Source: Klebsiella sp. BIGb0138
GTDB lineage: Bacteria; Pseudomonadota; Gammaproteobacteria; Enterobacterales; Enterobacteriaceae
Direction: 5' to 3'
Length of the DNA: 64,000 nucleotides
Assembly: GCF_004342285.1 (NCBI RefSeq)
Contig: NZ_SMCV01000016.1
Span: 21,150 to 85,149 of the forward strand
Shown: positions 1 through 7,018 of the stretch, one piece after another
Numbering within the stretch: the stretch's first letter is position 1
How the letters are laid out: every line of letters starts with the position of its first letter
Made by a program: the position numbers and the translations under genes
Notes under the pieces: model-generated
The model's database searches: none
The model's input: the letters and a program-made list of their open reading frames with translations, nothing else
What the model was told of the DNA's origin: nothing

Positions 1-169
1 TCAGAAGCTTAACACCATCTGGAGATTCACCATTTTTCCATTTTCCCTTATCTGCAATCCCAAGCTTATCAAAATTTTTTAGCAATTCCTTTGATGAAGG
101 CATCGCAGTGTCAGCCAGAGAGGTATTAGATACCAATGCAAAGATAATCAATCCCCATATATTTTTCAT
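1..169 (-). CDS. Secreted small protein, partial (cut by window edge)
   Basis: The first 56 codons of a leftward gene are visible. An ATG at 169 follows a good ribosome binding site (GAGGGAG) and starts an N-terminal signal peptide: Lys-2, then a hydrophobic stretch (IWGLIIFALVSNTSLA) with a likely signal peptidase I site after SLA. The mature part is hydrophilic, with KLGIADKGKWKNGESPDG. It lies 8 bases after the Mor-type activator gene, so it is either the last early gene or the first gene of the Mu-like middle/lysis region. I do not recognise the family; the C-terminus is not visible, so no function is assigned. Confidence 0.6.
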   Translation of the reverse strand, partial: MKNIWGLIIFALVSNTSLADTAMPSSKELLKNFDKLGIADKGKWKNGESPDGVKLL

Positions 170-177
170 AGTCTCCC

Positions 178-564
178 TCAAAATAGTGGTGGTTGGTGCT
201 TTTGATGCTCTAACCGTCGCATTCGCTTGATAGCTTTATACACCGTTTTGTAGGTCACCTGGTAGCGCTCAACCAGTTCAGGGATGTTATTACCCTTAAA
301 ATCACGCCAGATGCGCATATCTCTGACAAGCTGCTCCAGAACCTGACCGCGAGGAAAGTAAACCTGCATCCCGCCAATTTTACTACTGATGGCGGCTACC
401 AGTTCGATGGAATGACGCGGGTCATAACCCAGACGTTCCAGCTCGCGGCGTAATAGTGCATTTAGCTCAGACAGCAATGAGGGAAAGCGGGAGCTTTCCA
501 TCTCATCATCGATGTGCTCCAGAATGCTGTCGTCCTGTACATCACCAAAGAGATCATCACTCAT
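178..564 (-). CDS. mor: Mor-family middle-transcription activator
   Basis: This 128-residue protein resembles Mor/C activators of Mu-like phages, which bind the middle promoter and recruit host RNA polymerase. The C-terminal half carries the typical helix-turn-helix segment (YPRGQVLEQLVRD, then ELVERYQVTYKTVYKAIKRM), with a dimerisation region before it. I chose the ATG at 564 because it overlaps the gemA stop (ATGA) and has AGGTGG upstream; a GTG three codons earlier is the alternative. Its place at the end of the early operon is the same as in Mu. Confidence 0.85.
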   Translation of the reverse strand: MSDDLFGDVQDDSILEHIDDEMESSRFPSLLSELNALLRRELERLGYDPRHSIELVAAISSKIGGMQVYFPRGQVLEQLVRDMRIWRDFKGNNIPELVERYQVTYKTVYKAIKRMRRLEHQKHQPPLF

Positions 565-1115
565 TTTTTCCACCTTTTGGCCGCTTCAGCGTAGCCGCTG
601 CAGATTGTGTCATAGTCCCGACTTTCATCACCGGTGACAGGGTTTTCCGGGAGACGTGCGTGATTGGCCAGCATGGCCTTTTTCATTTCCCTGATGTGCC
701 ATTGCTTAAGACTCTCAAGCAGGTTGTCTTCAGCTTCTGGTCGTAGCCATTCAAGACTGGAGACACCCGCACCACCATTGCGGATACGAGTCTGGCGTTG
801 CACAAAACGATCAAGTGCAATATCGCTGTCGTCCTGGATGAAACCATCTTTGAACATCGTTTTCCATATTGCCCTGACCTTAAGGCTTGTCGCTGATGGT
901 GCTGACATGCGGCGCTTCGAGCGTACAGTTGGCTTACTTTTAAATCCTTTGGTTTCCAGCGCCTTTATAACAGACTGAAGCTCGGCAATGGTCATATCAC
1001 GACAACTGGCTTTACCGGGAACCACTGCCCCCAACAGGGAGCGATAGGTTTCATCATCAAGCGCGAGCTGATTTTTTGCGATATGGATAATCTGAATCGC
1101 ATTTGCACGGTTCAT
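561..1115 (-). CDS. gemA: GemA-like regulatory protein (Mu gp16 family)
   Basis: This 184-residue protein matches the gp16/GemA family of Mu-like phages. The N-terminal region (IHIAKNQLALDDETYRSLL) followed by a Lys/Arg-rich centre and a C-terminal helical segment (WHIREMKKAMLANH) is characteristic. In Mu, GemA/Mor are co-transcribed late-early genes; GemA has been linked to host gene modulation and supercoiling, but the biochemical role is not settled. Its start overlaps the upstream stop by 4 bases (ATGA) and its stop overlaps mor, indicating tight translational coupling. Confidence 0.8.
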   Translation of the reverse strand: MNRANAIQIIHIAKNQLALDDETYRSLLGAVVPGKASCRDMTIAELQSVIKALETKGFKSKPTVRSKRRMSAPSATSLKVRAIWKTMFKDGFIQDDSDIALDRFVQRQTRIRNGGAGVSSLEWLRPEAEDNLLESLKQWHIREMKKAMLANHARLPENPVTGDESRDYDTICSGYAEAAKRWKK

Positions 1116-1609
1116 ACGCCATCTCCTGTTTGCTGGCGGTCGGCAAATTGCTGTTCGCGGATCATTTTTTGTGCCGCCTGCATTAACAGACTAACTGCCA
1201 TTCGTACCCGTGCAGCTGCGTAACGATTGCTGGTCTTTGTGTCGCGATAGAGCGTGTCGGCCAGTTCCAATTGCTCGGAAACCTCTTCAAGCAGTCCCTG
1301 AACTGACGGACCGAACGGGCTAACCAGCTGTGATTCAACACCGATACCGACAACCTGAGCCAGTCGGGTCATTTTGCGATTTTTTTCATGGTCAATCATG
1401 GGACCCATTCCGTTATGACGCAGCTGTTCAATCATAATTTCGACGTCCGCGGCTTCTTCAGCCACTTTGGTGCTGTCGGTTTTCTTGTTCAGAAAACGCG
1501 AACAGGAAGCGGCGAGTTCACTGGCTTCTTCAGAAAGCACCAGCACCTGAGATTCAAATCCCCATTTAGATAAGGCCGCATCATAAATAGCAGTATTTTT
1601 GGTGTTCAT
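1112..1609 (-). CDS. MazG-like nucleotide pyrophosphohydrolase domain protein
   Basis: This 165-residue early protein has a MazG-type signature at about residues 26-62: EEASELAASCSRF followed by EEAADVEIMIEQL, i.e. EExxE and a later ExxD. In MazG/dUTPase-fold enzymes these acidic residues bind Mg2+ and hydrolyse nucleoside triphosphates. The C-terminal half (GLLEEVSEQLELADTLYRDTKTSN...) looks like a second helical segment, possibly a degenerate repeat of the same fold. It could protect the phage from nucleotide-based host responses or adjust nucleotide pools; that is inference. The substrate cannot be told from sequence. Confidence 0.6.
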   Translation of the reverse strand: MNTKNTAIYDAALSKWGFESQVLVLSEEASELAASCSRFLNKKTDSTKVAEEAADVEIMIEQLRHNGMGPMIDHEKNRKMTRLAQVVGIGVESQLVSPFGPSVQGLLEEVSEQLELADTLYRDTKTSNRYAAARVRMAVSLLMQAAQKMIREQQFADRQQTGDGV

Positions 1610-1626
1610 AATATTTCCTTACTAAA

Positions 1627-1663
1627 TTTCGGCGTGAGCAACCCCACGGCGCTGACGCCGAAA
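1627..1663 (-). terminator. Inverted repeat, possible weak terminator
   Basis: A perfect 9-base inverted repeat (TTTCGGCGT / ACGCCGAAA) lies in the 80-base gap between the DUF3164 gene and the MazG-like gene. The following U-run on the leftward transcript is short, so it may attenuate rather than end the early operon, or may be a protein-binding site. Confidence 0.35.
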
Positions 1664-1689
1664 ATTAAACAAAGTTAATTAATGAATAT

Positions 1690-2307
1690 TCAGAGCTTGG
1701 CTAAATCCAGCGATATTTGCTTATATACACCATCTAACTGGCGTTCATATAAGCGTAAATATTGACTTGTCCCGGTCACCTGAATTGCATCCGCTACCGC
1801 ATCCATAGCCTCATTCCATTTCGGGTCATCGATATTCAATTGACGCAACCCCAGTACCTGGTTGATATCAATCTTGCCCTGTTTATTCACGCGGAAGGCA
1901 TGATCGACCAGCGCCATGATTTTTTCATCAGCACCACCAGACCATTCACTGATACAGGTATCTATCAGCTTTTTGGCGGCCTGAATGCGCTCGTCAAAGA
2001 CGCGGTGCTCACCCACAGCGCGGACTAGTTTATAGCGGCCATCGAAGCTAACCAGCGTGACATTCCCCTTAGCCCCGCCGTATTCAACGCCATACTCAGC
2101 GGCAGACAGGTCAATAAAGTCGCCAATTTTTGACATTGATTCAATCTTAAACTCAGCCAGTGCCTGACGTTGCTGGCGGGCAGCAGAGACGATGCTCAGT
2201 ACAACTTCATCACGTAACATATCCAGCGGTTTAATCTGTGACTCAGGGACATAATGACCCTGTGCATTTACACGATATCCCTCAGGGATGCTGTTTGCAG
2301 TATTCAT
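1690..2307 (-). CDS. DUF3164 family phage early protein
   Basis: This 205-residue protein is a member of the DUF3164 family common in the early operon of Mu-like phages. Recognisable features are the N-terminal IPEGYRVNAQGHYVPESQIKP and the central VTLVSFDGRYKLVRA segment. It is predicted soluble, with no signal peptide or membrane segment. The molecular function of the family is unknown. It lies between a small helix-turn-helix protein and the MazG-like gene, all in the same direction. Confidence 0.8.
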   Translation of the reverse strand: MNTANSIPEGYRVNAQGHYVPESQIKPLDMLRDEVVLSIVSAARQQRQALAEFKIESMSKIGDFIDLSAAEYGVEYGGAKGNVTLVSFDGRYKLVRAVGEHRVFDERIQAAKKLIDTCISEWSGGADEKIMALVDHAFRVNKQGKIDINQVLGLRQLNIDDPKWNEAMDAVADAIQVTGTSQYLRLYERQLDGVYKQISLDLAKL

Positions 2308-2321
2308 AAAACCTCACTCAA

Positions 2322-2609
2322 TTAATTAGCACCTGAAAACACGATATTTGAAACGGTCCGACTACTTAATTCCATTTTCTCAGCGATAACCGGAATGGTT
2401 AGCCCCTCTTTATAAAGCTCACGGCAAAGCCATGCGTCATGGTCACTGGCGGTCTGAACCTGAACTGATATCCCCCAGCGGTTCGCCTGCGCGCAAATGG
2501 CTGAACGGGTCCGGTTAATATGATTACCCATTTCCTGCGCAGTCATTTTCCCTGCATTTTCGCGGACAAACTGAATTTCTTTTCTTGTCCACATACGGCG
2601 ACTTTCCAT
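2322..2609 (-). CDS. Small DNA-binding protein, two helix-turn-helix-like segments
   Basis: This 95-residue protein begins MESRRMWTRKEIQFVREN, a SANT/Myb-like start, and has an HTH-like centre (AQEMGNHINRTRSAICAQANRWG) and a second one at the C-terminus (TIPVIAEKMELSSRTVSNIV). The ATG at 2609 was chosen because GGAGGT stands at proper distance; an upstream in-frame start would overlap the preceding gene. Comparable small HTH proteins occur in Mu-like early operons. The target site is unknown. Confidence 0.65.
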   Translation of the reverse strand: MESRRMWTRKEIQFVRENAGKMTAQEMGNHINRTRSAICAQANRWGISVQVQTASDHDAWLCRELYKEGLTIPVIAEKMELSSRTVSNIVFSGAN

Positions 2610-2611
2610 TA

Positions 2612-2851
2612 TTACCTCCAGATAATCCGACAACCATTGAACGAAGCGACCCAGATTGATCGCGTCCCCGATTTATCACGCTCGACAATGCGAACCGCTT
2701 TTTCCAGAAGCTCAACCGGAGGACAGGACACTTCCAGTACAGGACGAGCCGGGGACTGCCGGAAATCGGTAACCAGACAGCCTTTTTTGTGTAAGAGCGC
2801 CTGTGTGGCCATCGCCTGCTGCACATGTGACGAAATCAGTTCAGGAAACAT
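2612..2851 (-). CDS. Small phage early protein, unknown function
   Basis: A 79-residue ORF fills the space between the MuB-type gene and the HTH gene, with starts and stops within a few bases of its neighbours, which supports it being real. The sequence has a Cys pair in the middle (GCLVTDF, VSCPPVELLEKAVRIVERD) and ends CRIIWR. It has no signal peptide and I do not recognise a family. Expression as part of the early operon is the only supported statement. Confidence 0.55.
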   Translation of the reverse strand: MFPELISSHVQQAMATQALLHKKGCLVTDFRQSPARPVLEVSCPPVELLEKAVRIVERDKSGTRSIWVASFNGCRIIWR

Positions 2852-2853
2852 AG

Positions 2854-3801
2854 TTAGCCCCTCAGTAAGGTTGAAACATCGACGTCTAAATCCAGATCCC
2901 GGAATGCCTTCAGAATGTATGCCTCGTTCACCGTGTCACCGGCACCGTGTGCGGTCATTGCCGCCAGCCGCAGGGAGTGGCTGAGAATACGCAGCGCCCC
3001 CGGTTTCTGCGCTATCTGCTGCAGCAGTTCGCGCTCTTTCTCTCCGTGAATTTGCCAGGCATCAGCAATGGCGACCACATCCGCTTTTTTGGTCTTATTG
3101 ATGGCCACGCGCTTGGCGATACGGGAGAACAGCCGGGCAAACTCGACGGTACGATTTCCCCCGGTCATGTTGGAATAGACACGATGGTTACCCATCAGCA
3201 CCATACCAACGCGGGTGGCTTCCTGAAGCAGTCGCAGTTCTTCCAGCGTCTCAGCGCCCAGATGGTCAGCCTCATCGATAATGATGAGTCCCTGAGTACC
3301 ATCAAGGCGACGGCGCAGCGAACGGGCCAGGGGACCTTTGCGGCGAGGTGCATCGTTCATCCCCAGTTCATAAGCCAGCTCGGTCAGACACTCCAGAACG
3401 CTGGCACAGGCAGGAGTGACCGTAATCATCCAGACGTTGTCATTACTACGGCGGTATTCACGCGCCGCTTCAGATTTACCCACTCCGGGGTTACCGCAGA
3501 CCACGCCGATACACTCTGTGAGGTGCGCATAGCGGAACGCTGTCCAGATTTGTTTAACGGTCGGCGTCTCAATAAAGCGCGGGGGCGCCGGCAGCTCGGC
3601 GGCAGAGTGTTGTTTATCAATCCAGCGCTGCAGGGCTTTTTCCACACGGTTGTTATCACCAGTGTATTTGTTATTCATGAAGCCGCTGATCACGCTTGGC
3701 GAAAGTCCGGTTTCACGGCCAACCTGAGCAAAAGTAAAACGAGTACCATCTACGAGGTTGCGCAGAACCTCGCGAATATCAGTAATATTCACGTGAGACA
3801 T
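2854..3801 (-). CDS. B: MuB-like transposition target-selection ATPase
   Basis: This 315-residue AAA+ ATPase acts with the transposase: MuB-type proteins bind target DNA in an ATP-dependent way, deliver it to the transpososome and give target immunity. Walker A is GNPGVGKS (about residue 103) and Walker B is LIIIDEADHL (about 172). An N-terminal helix-turn-helix (FAQVGRETGLSPSVISGFMN) precedes the ATPase domain, as in MuB. I chose the ATG at 3801 (MSHVN) since GGAGAG lies just upstream; the ATG four codons earlier overlaps that site. It directly follows the transposase gene. Confidence 0.9.
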   Translation of the reverse strand: MSHVNITDIREVLRNLVDGTRFTFAQVGRETGLSPSVISGFMNNKYTGDNNRVEKALQRWIDKQHSAAELPAPPRFIETPTVKQIWTAFRYAHLTECIGVVCGNPGVGKSEAAREYRRSNDNVWMITVTPACASVLECLTELAYELGMNDAPRRKGPLARSLRRRLDGTQGLIIIDEADHLGAETLEELRLLQEATRVGMVLMGNHRVYSNMTGGNRTVEFARLFSRIAKRVAINKTKKADVVAIADAWQIHGEKERELLQQIAQKPGALRILSHSLRLAAMTAHGAGDTVNEAYILKAFRDLDLDVDVSTLLRG

Positions 3802-3837
3802 AATTCTCTCCATTATTTGAATGTCATTTAATCGCTA

Positions 3838-5931
3838 TTAAATAGCGTTTTTACGTTTATTTGATTCCAGAATATCCAGCGAGTTATTCAGAAACTCATC
3901 CTCGCTGTATTCAGCCTCTTCGACTTCCGCCAGCATCACCGGAGATGCGCTTCTGGTGGGGCGGTACACGTTACCGTGCAACCATTCCTGAGTCTCAGGC
4001 GCTGGTAGGGTATGAACGTTCTCAGCCTCAGCCAGGCGGACTTTTTCCTCTCCGCGCTGACGCATCCCTTTGATACGCTGCTGGCGCTGGTGATATTCGG
4101 CAGTAACCGGGAATGCCTGCTGCTTATTGCCATCCCAGATGGCCTCACAGATAAATGAACCATCGAGGCGACGAATAACGACTTTTGTTGCGTCATGAAT
4201 ATCGTAATTAACCAGCACTTTATTACCGTGCTCGTTATTCAGCTCAGCCGAGTAATACAGGTTGTTAAACAGACGAACCTCGCAACGATTCACGGTACGT
4301 TCAATCTGTGGCATGAACATTTCACGCAGTTCCAGATCTGACAGCCATTCTATTTCAGTGGCTTCTTTTTCTAGTTTGTAACGGCGGAATTGTGCTGGGG
4401 TGAAATGCTCACCATCGCCGCGCTGCGGCAATGAATCATGAGGGCGGTTGTTGTACCATTCCACACCCGCTTCAATATGTTCTATCAGTGATTCCCACGA
4501 TGGGAGATCGCGCAGCGTCTGCTGCTGTCTTGCACTCAGTTCTTTGCCCTTATTGGCCGCGTTCGTCGCAGACTGTAACGCTTTAGTCATGCGGCGTACC
4601 GTGCTACGGTCTGCGCCGGTGCCGTAATAGGTCGCGAACTGGCGCGAAATACGCATGGCCAGCGAGCGGTTAAGGCGTTCAATGATGCCGCGCCCCTGTG
4701 GGTTCTCGGGGATACCCAGCCGGTGATCGATACCGAGGCGGGGTAAAATACCCGTCAACTCGGCATCGAATGTATTGTTGGTCTCACCGCCACCGTTATC
4801 GGAGTAATACAGGAACGGTTTTCCGTGATTTTTAATGCCGTGACGTAGCGCGTCAGCAACGGCAATCACGCTTTCAGACAACGCTAGACTCCATCCGACA
4901 ATGAAGCGGCAGCTCCCGTCCATGATGAATGTGACTTCAGGTGAGAACGGGTTTCCGTGGTCGGGATGAGCCACTTTCATTTTCATGCCGTGACCGTCAC
5001 CAATCCACACGTAATTAACCGGAAGTGATTCCCAGTCACGGCGGACAAAGCCCTCATACTGACGGAATTCGCTGCCGGTGATGCGGCCTTTCTGCTTAAC
5101 AACAACAGGTAATTTATTCATGGCATAGCACACCTGATCGTAAGAAGGGATCGCCGCAGCCATCATGGTGTCATCCTGATAACGCTGGGCCCATTCAATT
5201 GCAAAGTCGTCATAAGCTTCCTGAATACCCCTGCCATCCGGGCGACGGTAAAAACTCAAAAATTCAGGCAACCATTTAATTTCTTCAGGCTTAACAATCT
5301 GACGCTTACCGGGAGCCAGCATAAGCAGGCGTTCTGCCGGTGAGCGGGTCTTATTAAAATCAGCGACCCAGCGTTTCAGCGATATCTCACTCAGCGAGCG
5401 AGAGGCCCCTTTTTTGGCGTTCGCGGTCGAAACTGCTTCCGCGAGACGCACAGGCAGCTCTCCAGTCTGGGCCTGACGCACGATTTCACGGATGGCTTTA
5501 GCCCGACTGTATCCCGGAAGTTCCCCGAGACGCATGACCTCCACGACCAGCGCCATACGCGCATCTGCGGTCTGACGTTGTGCAGCTGTGAGAGCATTCA
5601 TTTTTTGCTCCATCAAAGCCGGGCACTTTCGATAAACCGCGATTTTGCTTTCCTCGGCACCTTTGGAGCTTGGTGTTACTGGTGTGGTTGCAGTAGCGAC
5701 AGGCATCTCTTTTGGTGAACCGTTCATCAGTTCTTTAATCTGGCGAGCACGTAGCTCTTTCTGAGCAGTGTCAGGAAGGCAGTCAATGTGATATTCGAAA
5801 GCCTTTGTACCCTGACGCTTGCGCACAAGTGCTGGCGCATCAGCCGTCCGCTTGTTCATCATCCCGCGAATACCCTGTTGAGTGCCGGGCAAGCCGGGAA
5901 GGCCGACTAATTCATTCACAGTGACAAACAT
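3838..5931 (-). CDS. A: MuA-like DDE transposase
   Basis: This 697-residue transposase cuts and joins the phage ends for integration and replicative transposition. An N-terminal Mu-type HTH (VTVNELVGLPGLPGTQQGIRG) precedes DNA-binding helices; the RNase H-like core shows the DDE triad in VWIGDGHGMK (Asp near 312), LYYSDNGGG (Asp near 378) and GRGIIERLN (Glu near 418). The C-terminal region (SDLELREMFMPQIERTV...) matches the Mu transposase C-terminal domain that contacts MuB and ClpX. The ATG at 5931 begins MFVTVNEL; a GTG two codons earlier overlaps the ner stop. Confidence 0.92.
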   Translation of the reverse strand: MFVTVNELVGLPGLPGTQQGIRGMMNKRTADAPALVRKRQGTKAFEYHIDCLPDTAQKELRARQIKELMNGSPKEMPVATATTPVTPSSKGAEESKIAVYRKCPALMEQKMNALTAAQRQTADARMALVVEVMRLGELPGYSRAKAIREIVRQAQTGELPVRLAEAVSTANAKKGASRSLSEISLKRWVADFNKTRSPAERLLMLAPGKRQIVKPEEIKWLPEFLSFYRRPDGRGIQEAYDDFAIEWAQRYQDDTMMAAAIPSYDQVCYAMNKLPVVVKQKGRITGSEFRQYEGFVRRDWESLPVNYVWIGDGHGMKMKVAHPDHGNPFSPEVTFIMDGSCRFIVGWSLALSESVIAVADALRHGIKNHGKPFLYYSDNGGGETNNTFDAELTGILPRLGIDHRLGIPENPQGRGIIERLNRSLAMRISRQFATYYGTGADRSTVRRMTKALQSATNAANKGKELSARQQQTLRDLPSWESLIEHIEAGVEWYNNRPHDSLPQRGDGEHFTPAQFRRYKLEKEATEIEWLSDLELREMFMPQIERTVNRCEVRLFNNLYYSAELNNEHGNKVLVNYDIHDATKVVIRRLDGSFICEAIWDGNKQQAFPVTAEYHQRQQRIKGMRQRGEEKVRLAEAENVHTLPAPETQEWLHGNVYRPTRSASPVMLAEVEEAEYSEDEFLNNSLDILESNKRKNAI

Positions 5932-5933
5932 GA

Positions 5934-6158
5934 TCACAAATCCTTGTTGTATCGGCTTGGCCAGATTGAAGAGGGTTCCAGATTGAGAGCACCCGCAATG
6001 ATGCGCTCACCTTTAGGATATGAACGAGCCAGCGCATTTTTCAGCGTGTCGGGGCTTAACCCAGCGCTGGTGGAAAGGCTGCGCATTGTCACGCCGCGCT
6101 TGTGAAGCTCGGCGACAATGTCAATGCGATGCCAGTCACGCACTTCATTTCTTTCCAT
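5934..6158 (-). CDS. ner: Ner-like early transcriptional regulator
   Basis: This 74-residue protein belongs to the Ner/Nlp family of lambda-repressor-like DNA-binding proteins: WHRIDIVAELHKRGVTMRSLSTSAGLSPDTLKNAL contains the helix-turn-helix, and GERIIAGALNLEPSSIWPSRY is the typical tail. In Mu, Ner represses both the repressor and early promoters at the onset of lytic growth. It is the first gene of the leftward early operon, its stop nearly abutting the transposase start. Three tandem repeats just upstream (6178-6216) are candidate operator sites. Confidence 0.88.
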   Translation of the reverse strand: MERNEVRDWHRIDIVAELHKRGVTMRSLSTSAGLSPDTLKNALARSYPKGERIIAGALNLEPSSIWPSRYNKDL

Positions 6159-6177
6159 AGTTCGTTTACTCTTAAAA

Positions 6178-6216
6178 GTTATCCGCTGGAGTTATCCGGC
6201 GGGGTTATCCGTAGGA
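6178..6216. promoter_or_regulatory. Three tandem 13-bp repeats, candidate Ner or repressor operator
   Basis: GTTATCCGCTGGA, GTTATCCGGCGGG and GTTATCCGTAGGA follow each other without spacers, sharing GTTATCCG and a period of 13 bp. They lie in the ner leader, in the divergent control region between ner and the repressor gene. Placement suggests a cooperative operator for Ner or the repressor; which one binds cannot be told from sequence. Confidence 0.55.
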
Positions 6217-6310
6217 ATAGTATTGATCCAAATAAGCATCACGTAAAGCAAATGTGAGTCTTTCTTTTGTCTTATTGTGATCACCAAAGCCGTATTTGAA
6301 TCATTACCTT

Positions 6311-6316
6311 TATAAT
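6311..6316 (+). promoter_or_regulatory. Possible -10 element of the repressor promoter
   Basis: A perfect TATAAT lies 24 bases before the repressor ATG. No good -35 is present at the usual spacing, as expected of a promoter that may need activation or is weak. The start codon is preceded by GGGAAAG. Confidence 0.4.
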
Positions 6317-6339
6317 CAATACGTTAACTGGGAAAGAAA

Positions 6340-6903
6340 ATGGCCACTGGAAAAGCAAATGAAATTGCTTTTGATGAAGACAGAAAAGAAAGCTTTATCA
6401 AGAGACTAAAATCGCTTGTAGGAAGCCGCAGCGTTCGGGCTGCTGCTAAGGATTGGGGGCTATCTTTCTCTACGCTAAACAATTACCTATCAAGAGGGAC
6501 TGAACCCTCCTTTTCAGCTATGCAAGCAATCGCATCAAAAGAGCATGTGACACTGGATTGGCTAGCTTTTGGGGTTGATTCTAATTTGAATCACTCAGGG
6601 GGCGCTAACTCGTCTAATGCTGTTCATGCCGACCCCATCAAGAGTACATGGAACATGATTTTTGATACCCTCGGGCCAGAAGAACAGAAAGAAGTGCTAG
6701 ATTATTGTTTGAAGGAAGGAGCTCGTAGCATGGTGGGTCTTATCGCCTCAATAGCAGAGGCAGACAGGACACTGATGGGCCTGAGTCTCGATGAGAAAGA
6801 ACGCTTACTGAGACTAAATGAACAACTGAAAAAAGGGTCATCTGAGAGCGATCAGGGCATAGCCAAAACAGACCTTACTGAAACAACCAAGAAGGCCGGT
6901 TAA
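6340..6903 (+). CDS. c: Mu-like phage repressor (HTH protein)
   Basis: This 187-residue protein has an N-terminal helix-turn-helix: SFIKRLKSLVGSRSVRAAAKDWGLSFSTLNNYL, then FSAMQAIASKEHVTLDWLAFG, typical of the repressor family in Mu-like phages. There is no LexA-like peptidase domain, so it would not be cleaved by RecA. The C-terminal half is helical and charged (DTLGPEEQKEVLDYCL..., LDEKERLLRLNEQLKK) and may oligomerise. It is divergent from ner and closest to the phage end, as in Mu. It presumably keeps the transposase operon silent. Confidence 0.8.
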   Translation: MATGKANEIAFDEDRKESFIKRLKSLVGSRSVRAAAKDWGLSFSTLNNYLSRGTEPSFSAMQAIASKEHVTLDWLAFGVDSNLNHSGGANSSNAVHADPIKSTWNMIFDTLGPEEQKEVLDYCLKEGARSMVGLIASIAEADRTLMGLSLDEKERLLRLNEQLKKGSSESDQGIAKTDLTETTKKAG

Positions 6904-6929
6904 AGTTTGCTGTCGGTAAATGCTAAGGC

Positions 6930-7018
6930 TAGAATCATTAACCGGCTTGTTGTTTTTGAAGTGTGATAGAATTGGTTTTGAACACCGCCTTTTAACCATT
7001 GAAGGCTTACAAGTAACA
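6930..7018 (-). repeat. Probable Mu-like phage left end with transposase-binding repeats
   Basis: Read leftward from 7018, the sequence begins TGTTACTTGTAAGCCTTCAA and contains three similar motifs: CTTCAATGGTTAA, GTTCAAAACCAA and CTTCAAAAACAA, a pattern consistent with MuA-type end-binding sites. The end begins with TG, as Mu ends do. The P2-like gene A frame becomes open immediately to the right. If right, the 5 bases GTATC at 7019-7023 should be duplicated at the other end, which is not in the window. Confidence 0.5.

Larger units (their letters stand above)
1..7018 (-). mobile_element. Mu-like transposable prophage, early end (continues past left edge)
   Basis: The order repressor / Ner / transposase A / ATPase B / small early genes / GemA / Mor, with the repressor divergent from the rest, is that of Mu-family phages read from the left attachment end. 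Here the phage is reversed, so its left end lies at the right, just after the repressor. The terminus at 7018 is inferred from a 5'-TG...CA-3' type end and from the point where a P2-like reading frame resumes. Late genes and the other end are outside the window. Confidence 0.85.

Noticed and set aside
2947..3831. 294-codon rightward ORF over the MuB gene
   Set aside because: It is the antisense frame of the ATPase gene, contains no recognisable domain, and has no upstream ribosome binding site.
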